Shown in pieces: positions 6,537-13,351 of a DNA stretch of 18,980 nucleotides. Position numbers and translations under genes: made by a program. Location: positions 1-18,980 of the forward strand of contig CAITDW010000016.1 in assembly GCA_903891235.1 (NCBI GenBank). Reading direction: 5' to 3'. Each line of letters starts with the position of its first letter. Position 1 is the stretch's first letter. Below the pieces are notes generated by a model, which worked only from the letters and a program-made list of their open reading frames with translations, did not search any database and had not been told where the DNA came from. This stretch comes from an uncultured Candidatus Saccharibacteria bacterium (GTDB taxonomy: Bacteria > Patescibacteriota > Saccharimonadia > Saccharimonadales > UBA4665).

Positions 6537-6917
6537 ATGTTTAAACTAATTAAGACGGCTTATGCTCATTGTGATCTTCCTTGTGGAGTCTATGATCCAA
6601 TTCAGGCAAGAATTGAAGCTGAGTCGGTATTAAATATACAAAAAAAATATGCAGACCTTCATGATGAGGATAAGATAAGAGCTATATTCATAAAAGAGCA
6701 AAGAGCTAATCTTGCGAAGGAGCATCTTTGGATTCTATGGACAGACTATTTCAAACCAGAACATCTTGAAAAGTATCCTAATCTTCATGATCTTTTTTGG
6801 CAAGCTACAAAACAAGCAGGAAACGTTAAGAAGTCAGTCGATCCTTCAACGGGCGAAAAACTCATTTCAATGATTGATGAAATTACTGATATTTTTAAAG
6901 AAACTAAAAAAGCCTAA
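6537..6917 (+). CDS. sodN: Nickel superoxide dismutase precursor
   Basis: Dismutates superoxide to O2 and H2O2 using a single nickel ion, normally as a homohexamer of four-helix bundles. The diagnostic nickel hook HCDLPCGVY is at residues 11-19: after removal of the 10-residue leader MFKLIKTAYA, His1, Cys2 and Cys6 of the mature protein (H11, C12, C16) coordinate Ni. The remainder matches the family (DPIQARIEAESV, AIFIKEQRANLAKEHLWILWTDYFKPEHLEKYP, LFWQATKQAG). The mature length of 116 is normal for NiSOD. The RBS is a perfect AAGGAGGT, the strongest in this window, implying high expression. The next gene, 4 nt away, is the dedicated maturation protease, which supports the call strongly. Confidence 0.97.
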   Translation: MFKLIKTAYAHCDLPCGVYDPIQARIEAESVLNIQKKYADLHDEDKIRAIFIKEQRANLAKEHLWILWTDYFKPEHLEKYPNLHDLFWQATKQAGNVKKSVDPSTGEKLISMIDEITDIFKETKKA

Positions 6918-6921
6918 ATAA

Positions 6922-7194
6922 GTGATTAAAATTAGGAAAATTGTCGGAAACTCTATGCTTCCTTATTTTAAGCCTGGTAATTATGCTCTTTTTTGTAGAG
7001 TAAAAATATATGAAGTAGGTGATATTGTTTTGATATCTCATGACAACTTAGATAAAGTTAAACGAATTAATAATATAGATAATGACAATTACTTCGTTAT
7101 TGGAGATAATCAGGGTATGAGTACTGATTCAAGACATTTCGGAGCAATATCTAAAAAACATATTATTGGAAAATTAATCTGGCCCGTAAATTGA
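6922..7194 (+). CDS. sodX: NiSOD maturation protease (S26 signal-peptidase-like)
   Basis: Small S26-family serine protease that should cleave the SodN leader to expose the nickel-binding N-terminal His. The 90 residues show the Ser nucleophile motif GNSMLP (S11), the general-base Lys in DKVKRI (K47), and the family C-terminal box VIGDNQ...STDSR. Unlike leader peptidase it has no transmembrane helix, fitting a cytoplasmic role. The start is GTG: an in-frame TAA lies just upstream, and no ATG precedes the Ser motif. It begins 4 nt after the sodN stop without a clear RBS, so translation is probably coupled to sodN. The stop is UGA. Confidence 0.92.
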   Translation: MIKIRKIVGNSMLPYFKPGNYALFCRVKIYEVGDIVLISHDNLDKVKRINNIDNDNYFVIGDNQGMSTDSRHFGAISKKHIIGKLIWPVN

Positions 7195-7206
7195 AAAAGG
7201 AGTTTT

Positions 7207-7932
7207 ATGAAAGTATTTGAACAATTGAAACCTAAGGTAGTGCTGGCAGTAGCTGCACATCCAGATGATCTTGAGTTTTCTGTTTCTGGAACAATTGCTA
7301 AATGGACCGCTCAAGGCGTAAAGGCCTATTATCTAATTCTGACTGACGGCAGTAAGGGGACTGAAGACCGCAGTGCATTACCTTCTGATATGACAAAGCT
7401 AAGACGACAAGAGCAAATAGCCGCTGGAGAGATAATTGGACTCAGCGATGTATTTTTTGAAGATTTCGAAGATGGTACCCTGGAAAATACTATGGCAGTC
7501 AAAAAAGCGATTAGTCGCATAATCCGAAAAGTTAAGCCAGATGTTGTTCTATGCATGGATCCAACTTTTATCTATTCTTTGGAAAGAGGTATGATAAACC
7601 ACAGCGACCACAGGGCAGGAGCAATGGCAGTAATTGATTCAGTCTATCCATTAGCCCGAGACCATTTGAGTTTTCCAGATTTGTTAGAGAAAGAAAAGCT
7701 AGAACCACATAAAGTTAAAACACTACTAATGACAAATTTTGAAGATCATAATTACGGTGAAGATGTTTCTGAGTTCTTTAATACTAAAATAAAAGCCTTA
7801 GCTGCTCATGAAAGTCAAATTCCAAATATTGAAGCAACAACTGCAATGTTAAAAAACTTTATGTCTATCAATGGTAAAAAATATGGCTTTCAATATGTTG
7901 AAGTTTTTAAAAGACTTGATCTTAGTCTTTAG
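7207..7932 (+). CDS. PIG-L family zinc-dependent deacetylase
   Basis: LmbE/PIG-L family de-N-acetylase of 241 residues. The zinc-binding motif AAHPDD (H18, D20/D21) is near the N-terminus and the third ligand region NHSDHR (H132, H135) is mid-protein. Family members deacetylate GlcNAc-linked substrates, including precursors of mycothiol (MshB) and bacillithiol (BshB) and some glycolipids; the substrate here cannot be assigned. It follows sodX by 12 nt with a clear GGAG RBS, so it appears to be the third gene of a sodN-sodX operon. The last 11 bp overlap the end of the convergent 7922-8329 gene. Confidence 0.87.
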   Translation: MKVFEQLKPKVVLAVAAHPDDLEFSVSGTIAKWTAQGVKAYYLILTDGSKGTEDRSALPSDMTKLRRQEQIAAGEIIGLSDVFFEDFEDGTLENTMAVKKAISRIIRKVKPDVVLCMDPTFIYSLERGMINHSDHRAGAMAVIDSVYPLARDHLSFPDLLEKEKLEPHKVKTLLMTNFEDHNYGEDVSEFFNTKIKALAAHESQIPNIEATTAMLKNFMSINGKKYGFQYVEVFKRLDLSL

Positions 7933-8329
7933 AATCAGCAAGCCAAGGGAACTGTAGTTCAACAGTAAATTCAGATAATTTCATCCTCCGACTTTCATCC
8001 TCAATATCTCCAAATGCCTTAAGAATTGATGCTCTAGCAACTCCAATATATTTAGCAGAACTTAATTCTTCAAGCCCAACTCTTCTTAAATATCCTAGGT
8101 TTAGAATTCTTAAATTAACTCTTGCTGTTGTTAGTGAAGCTCTAACTATGCTCATTTCGTGAGAATCAAAATTACCAGCTGTTTCACGCCAAACTATTGG
8201 TACGCGTCCTGAAGAAGTCCTGTTAGGGAAATGCATGCTGGTTGAAGCCTGGAGTAAGGTTATATCATCAGTTAGGTAATCCTTCACTGATTCTATCCTT
8301 TCAGTTACTTGTTTATATAAATCTTTCAT
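7922..8329 (-). CDS. Hypothetical 135-aa protein
   Basis: Not recognised. A 135-residue soluble-looking protein, mostly predicted helical, with no signal peptide or TM segment. It has long amphipathic helices at both ends (MKDLYKQVTERIESVKDYL; KLSEFTVELQFPWLADSKD), a Gly/Arg/Trp-containing centre (RVPIVWRETAG) and a basic helix (TARVNLRILNLGYLRRVG). Base composition matches neighbours and the frame is clean, which supports a real gene. It is convergent with and overlaps the PIG-L gene by 11 bp, and is divergent from the 8386 gene. No good RBS is visible upstream of the ATG. Confidence 0.65.
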   Translation of the reverse strand: MKDLYKQVTERIESVKDYLTDDITLLQASTSMHFPNRTSSGRVPIVWRETAGNFDSHEMSIVRASLTTARVNLRILNLGYLRRVGLEELSSAKYIGVARASILKAFGDIEDESRRMKLSEFTVELQFPWLADSKD

Positions 8330-8370
8330 AAAAATTACAACTTATTTTTTAAGCTTTATTACTTTAAGTT

Positions 8371-8379
8371 TGTTAAAAT
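8371..8379 (+). promoter_or_regulatory. Extended -10 promoter, leaderless 8386 gene
   Basis: TG-T-TAAAAT ends 6 nt before the ATG at 8386, so the A of the start codon is the predicted first nucleotide. There is no Shine-Dalgarno. Confidence 0.55.
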
Positions 8380-8385
8380 AATAAT

Positions 8386-8616
8386 ATGTCTGAAAAAAAA
8401 ATTATACCACAAAACAATGAAGAAAGCAATAAGCAGAATAATCCTATAAGCCAAGATTTACCTCCCATGGATGTTTACTTAAACATTCCTTCAGGTGAAC
8501 TTGATCGATATGAAGATGATCTAAATAAACAAGTAGTAAGAGGTTTAGTAAAAAGAGCTGTAATTATCCATAGACAATCAAATACTTTCAAAAAAAATAG
8601 ACCTCCCAAAAAGTAA
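8386..8616 (+). CDS. Small hypothetical polar protein, 76 aa
   Basis: Not recognised. The N-terminal 25 residues are Asn/Gln/Glu-rich and likely disordered. A central segment DVYLNIPSGELDRYEDDLNKQVVRGLVKRAVIIHR looks helical, and the C-terminus is very basic (KKNRPPKK). No membrane segment. It stands alone between two minus-strand genes, with an extended -10 box right before its ATG that supports expression. Confidence 0.6.
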   Translation: MSEKKIIPQNNEESNKQNNPISQDLPPMDVYLNIPSGELDRYEDDLNKQVVRGLVKRAVIIHRQSNTFKKNRPPKK

Positions 8617-8651
8617 TTAATTTACAAAAAGAGAGATCTATATTCTATGAG

Positions 8652-9179
8652 TTATTTCTTCAATGTTGCTTCATGAGCTAAAGCTAATAGGATAGGTCCT
8701 GTTAGTAAAGCATAAAGTCCCAATAACCAAACAAAAGCAACGCCACTGCTAATTGGCTGGTAAAGAACAACTATTCCAACTATAAGGCCAAGAACACTTG
8801 ATATCAATTGCATTGTTTTTGCAGTTGAAGATGATTTTTCTGACAAAATAATAACAAATCCAAATAGCCCATTGAAAATTAATGAAAATGCAATCAGTAG
8901 AATAAATGTTGCAAAGGTCACAGCCGGGTGTCTTAGAAGGTAGACACCAACACCTAACTCAATTGCACCTATGATTAATTTCAAATACCATGATGATGGG
9001 TTACTTTTATTTTGAAAGATACCGTTCATTAAATTAACAAGTCCCATGACTAAAATGTATGAACCGAAAAGATACAGTAAAGTTACTATCGTTAATTTAG
9101 GCCAAAACACTGCCGCTATTCCGAAAGCTATTGATATGACGCCTTCCAGAACCATTAAATTTTTTGTAGTTTGATCCAT
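8652..9179 (-). CDS. HdeD/DUF308-like membrane protein
   Basis: A 175-residue protein with six hydrophobic segments (about 8-24, 30-54, 66-82, 88-112, 124-141, 147-168), short loops and the repeated pattern of the HdeD family (DUF308). It begins with a VLEGVISIAFGIAAVFWP-type helix and has a repeated GL.N...G pairing in helices 2 and 4. Enterobacterial HdeD is linked to acid resistance; molecular function is unknown and cannot be inferred here. An RBS, GGGAG, is 9 nt before the ATG, with TTGACA further upstream. The gene lies directly downstream of the six-TM gene on the same strand. Confidence 0.75.
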   Translation of the reverse strand: MDQTTKNLMVLEGVISIAFGIAAVFWPKLTIVTLLYLFGSYILVMGLVNLMNGIFQNKSNPSSWYLKLIIGAIELGVGVYLLRHPAVTFATFILLIAFSLIFNGLFGFVIILSEKSSSTAKTMQLISSVLGLIVGIVVLYQPISSGVAFVWLLGLYALLTGPILLALAHEATLKK

Positions 9180-9208
9180 AATTATGATCTCCCATTAGTT
9201 GATATTAT

Positions 9209-9238
9209 ATTAAAGCTCTTATATTGCTTTTTTGTCAA
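9209..9238 (-). promoter_or_regulatory. Promoter for HdeD-like gene
   Basis: A perfect TTGACA (9238-9233, minus) overlaps the stop codon of the upstream gene. An 18-bp spacer leads to TTTAAT (9214-9209). A perfect TATAAT also lies at 9209-9204, but at an unsuitable 23-bp spacing. Confidence 0.55.
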
Positions 9239-10401
9239 GTATTATGTGGTGCTGATAATATTCTTATAACCAATGCAGTTAAAAGCAATACTATGGCAGA
9301 GTTCAATATTAAGGACAAACTAAGGCTAAAGAAACACAGAATAATAATAGCTACTACGATTAATAAAACATTTAGTTTATTGGTATTTTTAGATAACCAT
9401 ATCGTAAAACTATTCTCTTTATTAAAAATTAATTTATGATAATCAGTTGAAAATATATTTTGAACAATAAGTTTTATCTTTATTGCATTTTTGTATTGTC
9501 CCGTTAAATAAGCAATAATTCCAACTAAAGCAAATATTCCTAAAAGCACAATGCTTTGATGATAAAAGGACTTAAAAACTATTGAGTATGCGTCTGCAGC
9601 TGCTTGTTTGTAGGCGGGATCTATAGTATTAAGAATAAATAGCTTTATAATTCTCAGGCTGATAATAGTCGTAAGCATCACAAATGAATAAACAATACTC
9701 ATCTTAATCAATATTGTTCTTCGTTTCTTCGCTACTAACACAGCAAGAATTGAGAATACCAAGAAAGCAACTTCAAGTATTCTTTCCATTGGTTTAAGAT
9801 TTACGACTACCCTATGAGCAATCGGCAAAAGGCTAGATTTTAATATAACTATATTACCAAATTTTGGAGGTAGTTTAACTTTGCTTAGAAAAGATAACTT
9901 TGTATTTGATAAATTAGAAGCTACATAGGTTAAGAGTTGGCTTAGATCAATCACACCGTTACCTTTGTAGTTTGTTGCAGTTGCAATAATAGTGTTATGT
10001 GTTTTGGTAAGACTTTGGTTCCATAGGTCTTGGACTTTAGGTTTAGCTAGAACATTCAGCAGTGTTTTGTTAACCGCGGGTTTTAGTTGAGCTGCTATAG
10101 TAGGCGCTAAAAAGGAGGCTTTAGGTGGTAAGACTTGGGCAATTTGATCTTGAACATCATTCCCTTGAAAAATTTGATTAGTAGTGTAAGTTGAGATTGC
10201 TTTTTGAATTGAAGGCTGTTTTATGAGTGGAGATGTTGTTGCTGTAAACTTCTGATTATCTACTAGAGTGTTGCCGGTCCATATAAGTAGGTTGCCCGAT
10301 AACAATATGCCTCCAGCAATTCCTATGAATAAAACTATAAATAAAGTTCGAAAAAAATTAGTTTGTTTCTTTGTTTTTTCTTGAGCGCTATTTGTAGTCA
10401 T
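9235..10401 (-). CDS. Six-TM membrane protein with large extracytoplasmic domain
   Basis: No named family recognised. Of 388 residues, TM1 is at about 18-40. A polar ~165-residue region, probably outside the membrane, follows (about 41-205), beginning TGNTLVDNQKFTATTSPLIKQPSIQKAI, with further hydrophobic helices at about 207-224, 230-250, 283-300, 343-360 and 362-381. The first part of the external region resembles uncharacterised actinobacterial membrane proteins that have a 'D..RYV.TV.PLA.DPAVQ.A' segment after TM1; this is from memory and needs a search. The RBS AAGG is 7 nt before the ATG. An extended -10 box with an adjacent 20-bp palindrome lies upstream. Confidence 0.75.
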   Translation of the reverse strand: MTTNSAQEKTKKQTNFFRTLFIVLFIGIAGGILLSGNLLIWTGNTLVDNQKFTATTSPLIKQPSIQKAISTYTTNQIFQGNDVQDQIAQVLPPKASFLAPTIAAQLKPAVNKTLLNVLAKPKVQDLWNQSLTKTHNTIIATATNYKGNGVIDLSQLLTYVASNLSNTKLSFLSKVKLPPKFGNIVILKSSLLPIAHRVVVNLKPMERILEVAFLVFSILAVLVAKKRRTILIKMSIVYSFVMLTTIISLRIIKLFILNTIDPAYKQAAADAYSIVFKSFYHQSIVLLGIFALVGIIAYLTGQYKNAIKIKLIVQNIFSTDYHKLIFNKENSFTIWLSKNTNKLNVLLIVVAIIILCFFSLSLSLILNSAIVLLLTALVIRILSAPHNT

Positions 10402-10406
10402 AATAA

Positions 10407-10426
10407 AACCTTGATTAATTAAGGTT
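10407..10426. repeat. 20-bp near-perfect palindrome, candidate operator
   Basis: AACCTTGATT-AATTAAGGTT: the ten-base arms are inverted copies with one mismatch. On the minus strand it directly abuts the -10 box (10432-10427), so it would span the transcription start of the six-TM gene. One arm contains the AAGG Shine-Dalgarno. Confidence 0.6.
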
Positions 10427-10435
10427 ATTATATCA
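10427..10435 (-). promoter_or_regulatory. Extended -10 promoter for six-TM gene
   Basis: The minus strand reads TG-A-TATAAT, a perfect extended -10. The -35 region is weak (GAATCT at 17 bp). The transcript would start near 10420 with a leader of about 19 nt. Confidence 0.65.
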
Positions 10436-10455
10436 TAACTGTTAATTTAAGATTC

Positions 10456-11262
10456 TTATGAAGTTTTTGTTGGGTCCCAACATGTTCTATAGTCTTCGTT
10501 GAGATTATTAATACTAGTCATTTCCTGATCGTTTAATTTAAAATCAAAAACCTCAAAGTTCTGCTTAATTCTTCCTAGATTGCGCGATTTAGGAATAACA
10601 ATATTACCGTGCTGTAAACTCCATTTGATCATTACTTGGGCGACTGATTTATTATGTTTTTTTGCAATAGTTTCTAGAGTAGTATCATCTAGGCGCTTAC
10701 CATGCGAAAGGGGAGAGTAGGCCTCTAGCGCAATACCATGCTTGTTACAAAATTCCAGAAGATCTTTTTGATAAAGAAATGGATGAAACTCAACTTGATT
10801 AACAACAGGAACTATTTCGGTTTGTGACATTAATTCTTTCAGATGATCAATTGTAAAATTACTTACACCAATAGACTTAACTCTTTTTTCTTTATATATT
10901 TTTTCCATATCCTTATATGCTGATATCCTTGTTTTAGTTACAGGGAAATGCATTAAATATAAATCTAGATAATCTACTCCTAACTTCTTGAGACTTTTTT
11001 CATATGCTTGCTCAACTTTATTGTGATCGAAATTCCATAGTTTTGAAACTAAAAATATATCTTCTCTTTCTATGCCGCTTTCTTTGATAGCCTTACCAAC
11101 CGATCCCTCATTGAAATATATATGTGCAGTATCTATATGTCTGTAGCCTACTTCTAATGCAGCAGCAACAGCTTGTGGTGCTTCAAAAATAGGTTTTAGC
11201 TGCCATGTACCGAATCCAAGTAAAGGTATCTTTAAATTATTGTTTAATTTTTTATATTCCAT
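10456..11262 (-). CDS. Aldo/keto reductase
   Basis: NADPH-dependent (beta/alpha)8 oxidoreductase of carbonyl compounds, AKR5-like, cytoplasmic. With the ATG at 11262 the protein has 268 residues and the full catalytic tetrad: D44 and Y49 (RHIDTAHIYFNE), K74 (VSKLW) and H105 (YLMHFPV). The cofactor region IPKSRNLGRIKQN is present near the C-terminus, as are the family patterns GVSNF and VNQVEFHPFL. An in-frame GTG at 11268 would add two residues, but an extended -10 box at 11274-11269 overlaps it and puts the transcription start at the ATG. Substrate unknown; relatives act on methylglyoxal or 2,5-diketogluconate. Confidence 0.93.
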   Translation of the reverse strand: MEYKKLNNNLKIPLLGFGTWQLKPIFEAPQAVAAALEVGYRHIDTAHIYFNEGSVGKAIKESGIEREDIFLVSKLWNFDHNKVEQAYEKSLKKLGVDYLDLYLMHFPVTKTRISAYKDMEKIYKEKRVKSIGVSNFTIDHLKELMSQTEIVPVVNQVEFHPFLYQKDLLEFCNKHGIALEAYSPLSHGKRLDDTTLETIAKKHNKSVAQVMIKWSLQHGNIVIPKSRNLGRIKQNFEVFDFKLNDQEMTSINNLNEDYRTCWDPTKTS

Positions 11263-11268
11263 AAACAC

Positions 11269-11277
11269 ATATTAACA
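11269..11277 (-). promoter_or_regulatory. Extended -10 promoter, leaderless aldo/keto reductase
   Basis: The minus strand reads TG-T-TAATAT followed by six bases and then ATG at 11262, so the start codon is the expected first nucleotide. This decides the start over the GTG at 11268. Confidence 0.6.
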
Positions 11278-11329
11278 AATTATCGTTCTAATTGAGCTAT
11301 CAATATTTTTTATTAATCAATCATTTAAC

Positions 11330-11358
11330 TTGTATATTTTAACTTATGCTTGTATAAA
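11330..11358 (+). promoter_or_regulatory. Promoter for surface-protein operon
   Basis: TTGTAT (11330-11335), a 17-bp spacer, and TATAAA (11353-11358). Transcription should begin near 11365, leaving a 20-nt A/T-rich leader without a Shine-Dalgarno before the ATG at 11385. Confidence 0.6.
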
Positions 11359-11384
11359 TATAAGAATAAAGAATATATAAAAAT

Positions 11385-12710
11385 ATGTTTAACAAAATTC
11401 TCAAAAATATAAAGTTTTACCCGGATCATAAACATCATTTAAGATCCTTTGTTCAAAACATAAATAGAGAAAAAAAAGTTCGTCAAACTGGCTTTATTAT
11501 TATTATATTAGCTTTTCTAATACAGTTAATTGCCTTATTGAATCCAGTTAGTTCTAGTGCAGCATCAAGTCCTAATGATTTAATAACTGGTGGTGTGTCA
11601 ACTAAACAGCAAATTGTTGATGATTGTAATAATGACTATCATTATATTGGCTTAATCTATGGCTGGTATGGGGTGACGTGTGCAGATATAGCTAGTGTAA
11701 ATTCAACGGTCGTATCACTAAACTCAACATCATACAATGCTAATCTGTGGTCTGTCGGTCATTTAGCTTATGGTCTACCAACTGAGACACCCGAAACTGT
11801 CTGGGGAGCAACACTTTATTGGAGAAACCTCCATGCCTGGGATACTCATGGTTCTTCAACCTATACAGCTCTAAAGGTTAAAGCTGATAACGGCAATACA
11901 TATTTTATTCTTTTTGCATGCGGTAATTTAGTATCGGTTGGTTTCCCAGTTCCATATTCAACACCCGCTCCAACACCAACTCCTAAACCTATACCTAAAC
12001 CTATTCCAACGCCTACACCAACCCCAAAACCAGTCCCTAAGCCAACACCATGTCCTTATAATCAATCAATCAGCCAAAGTGACGTGACTTGTCGGCCTTG
12101 TAGTAAATCTCAGTCCATTGGCGACTCAGTAAACTGCTTAAATTTTTCTAAAACCGCCAGTAATTTAACTACTGGAATATCTGATGCTAATAATACTAAA
12201 GCTAAACCCGGAAATAGTATAAGCTATAATCTGACAGTAACGAATATTGGCAAACTGGACGTAAAAGGCTTCAATATCCAGGATAATATAAGCGACATAC
12301 TCGATTACTCAACTCAAGCGAATTTAAATACGGGACAATTTAATCCTTCAACTGGAATTATTAGCTGGCCAAATCAGACAATTCCTGCATCTGGCTCAAT
12401 CACTAAAAATTTTACAGTTGTTATAAAAAATTCCATTCCTAATAACGCTCCGGGAAAAGATGATCCTAATGGCTATAATTTTATTATGACCAATGTCTAC
12501 GGCAATACAATCAATATCAACATTAATCCTCCAGTTCAGGCTGCAATTGCACAAACTGCAGTTACGACTCTGCCCAATACCGGACCAGGCGCTAATTTAA
12601 TAATTATATTTATTGTAACTACACTTAGTGGCTATTTATACTTCCGTAGTAAACTAATAGCTAAAGAAGCAAAAATATTAGATAGACTGTCTGATGAGGT
12701 TATTAAATGA
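11385..12710 (+). CDS. LPNTG-anchored surface protein with DUF11-like domain
   Basis: Predicted secreted, wall- or membrane-anchored protein of 441 residues. Order: basic N-terminus, signal/TM helix (about 36-52), an N-terminal globular domain (about 62-190, ending YFILFACGNLVSV), a Pro/Thr/Lys spacer of PTPTPKP repeats (192-223), a Cys cluster (C223, C236, C239, C251), a DUF11-like Ig-type domain (about 255-380, KPGNSISYNLTVTNIG ... ITKNFTVVIKN), LPNTG (396-400), a TM helix (404-420) and a 21-residue charged tail. The tail is longer than in most sortase substrates, so the protein may simply stay membrane-anchored. No sortase is in the window. The gene overlaps the next one by 4 nt (ATGA). 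The first domain looks like a lineage-specific Saccharibacteria family, but that is from memory. Confidence 0.82.
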   Translation: MFNKILKNIKFYPDHKHHLRSFVQNINREKKVRQTGFIIIILAFLIQLIALLNPVSSSAASSPNDLITGGVSTKQQIVDDCNNDYHYIGLIYGWYGVTCADIASVNSTVVSLNSTSYNANLWSVGHLAYGLPTETPETVWGATLYWRNLHAWDTHGSSTYTALKVKADNGNTYFILFACGNLVSVGFPVPYSTPAPTPTPKPIPKPIPTPTPTPKPVPKPTPCPYNQSISQSDVTCRPCSKSQSIGDSVNCLNFSKTASNLTTGISDANNTKAKPGNSISYNLTVTNIGKLDVKGFNIQDNISDILDYSTQANLNTGQFNPSTGIISWPNQTIPASGSITKNFTVVIKNSIPNNAPGKDDPNGYNFIMTNVYGNTINININPPVQAAIAQTAVTTLPNTGPGANLIIIFIVTTLSGYLYFRSKLIAKEAKILDRLSDEVIK

Positions 12711-13270
12711 GTGAATTTATTAGATCAAAAGAGATAATGCCCGGTAATCACGAGTCTAGTCTAGAATCTGCCATAGAAAAGAATAAAGAAATACTTGATG
12801 AAAAAAAACGGCATGAAATGCTCGAAAAAAACGAGACTATTAAAAAATCCTTAGAACAGATAAATGAAATTGATCAGGAAAGTAGCGAAGATGTTAAGAG
12901 CAATTTCAATTTAGATCAAAATAAGACGCAGGAAAACTTCCAAGAATATGACATGATGAAAACCCATGCTCAAACTGAATACTTAGCTGAAATTGCAAAT
13001 GAACTAGGAACTAATGAAAAACGTTTTGCTAAGATAATTCATAAACCTTTTATTGATAATAGTAGTGAAGTTCTAGCTAAAACGTTAATACGTCCGTCGG
13101 GAATATTGTGTGGATCTATATTTACGTTAATCGGTAGTATATATTATTTAATAATATCTAGGTCGACTGGCTTCTCATATAATTTCTTTGTGGCATTATT
13201 GCTTTTTGCTGGAGGTTTTTTGCTCGGTATTCTGATTGAGTTTGTGTTGAGATTAATTTTTACTGATTAA
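12707..13270 (+). CDS. Coiled-coil protein with two C-terminal TM helices
   Basis: Not recognised. Residues 1-110 are highly charged and Glu/Lys/Asn-rich, predicted helical with coiled-coil character (about 18-60: IEKNKEILDEKKRHEMLEK). A short basic linker leads to two TM helices (about 131-150 and 158-183) and almost no C-terminal tail. Both termini are therefore on the same side, probably cytoplasmic. Its ATG overlaps the UGA of the surface-protein gene (ATGA), so the two are translationally coupled and likely work together, perhaps as a membrane partner or cytoplasmic tether. That role is inference. Confidence 0.78.
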   Translation: MSEFIRSKEIMPGNHESSLESAIEKNKEILDEKKRHEMLEKNETIKKSLEQINEIDQESSEDVKSNFNLDQNKTQENFQEYDMMKTHAQTEYLAEIANELGTNEKRFAKIIHKPFIDNSSEVLAKTLIRPSGILCGSIFTLIGSIYYLIISRSTGFSYNFFVALLLFAGGFLLGILIEFVLRLIFTD

Positions 13271-13334
13271 TTAATTAATGCATATGAATATAACTTAAGC
13301 TCATTTTTTGAAAGATTAAAATTAAAGATTTATT

Positions 13335-13343
13335 TGCTATAAT
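13335..13343 (+). promoter_or_regulatory. Consensus extended -10 promoter for GT2-NodB gene
   Basis: TG-C-TATAAT, a perfect extended -10, ends 8 nt before the ATG at 13352. No Shine-Dalgarno and no -35 box at the usual distance, so the mRNA is probably leaderless or nearly so. The rest of 13271-13334 is A/T-rich with nothing else recognised. Confidence 0.7.
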
Positions 13344-13351
13344 ACTACATA

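Noticed and set aside
9224..9439. 71-aa plus-strand ORF antisense to the six-TM gene
   Set aside because: No RBS and fully inside a convincing membrane-protein gene.
11940..12060. Repetitive PTPTPKP-coding DNA considered as a tandem-repeat or CRISPR-like array
   Set aside because: Irregular short codon repeats with no fixed spacer length; explained by the Pro/Thr/Lys protein spacer.
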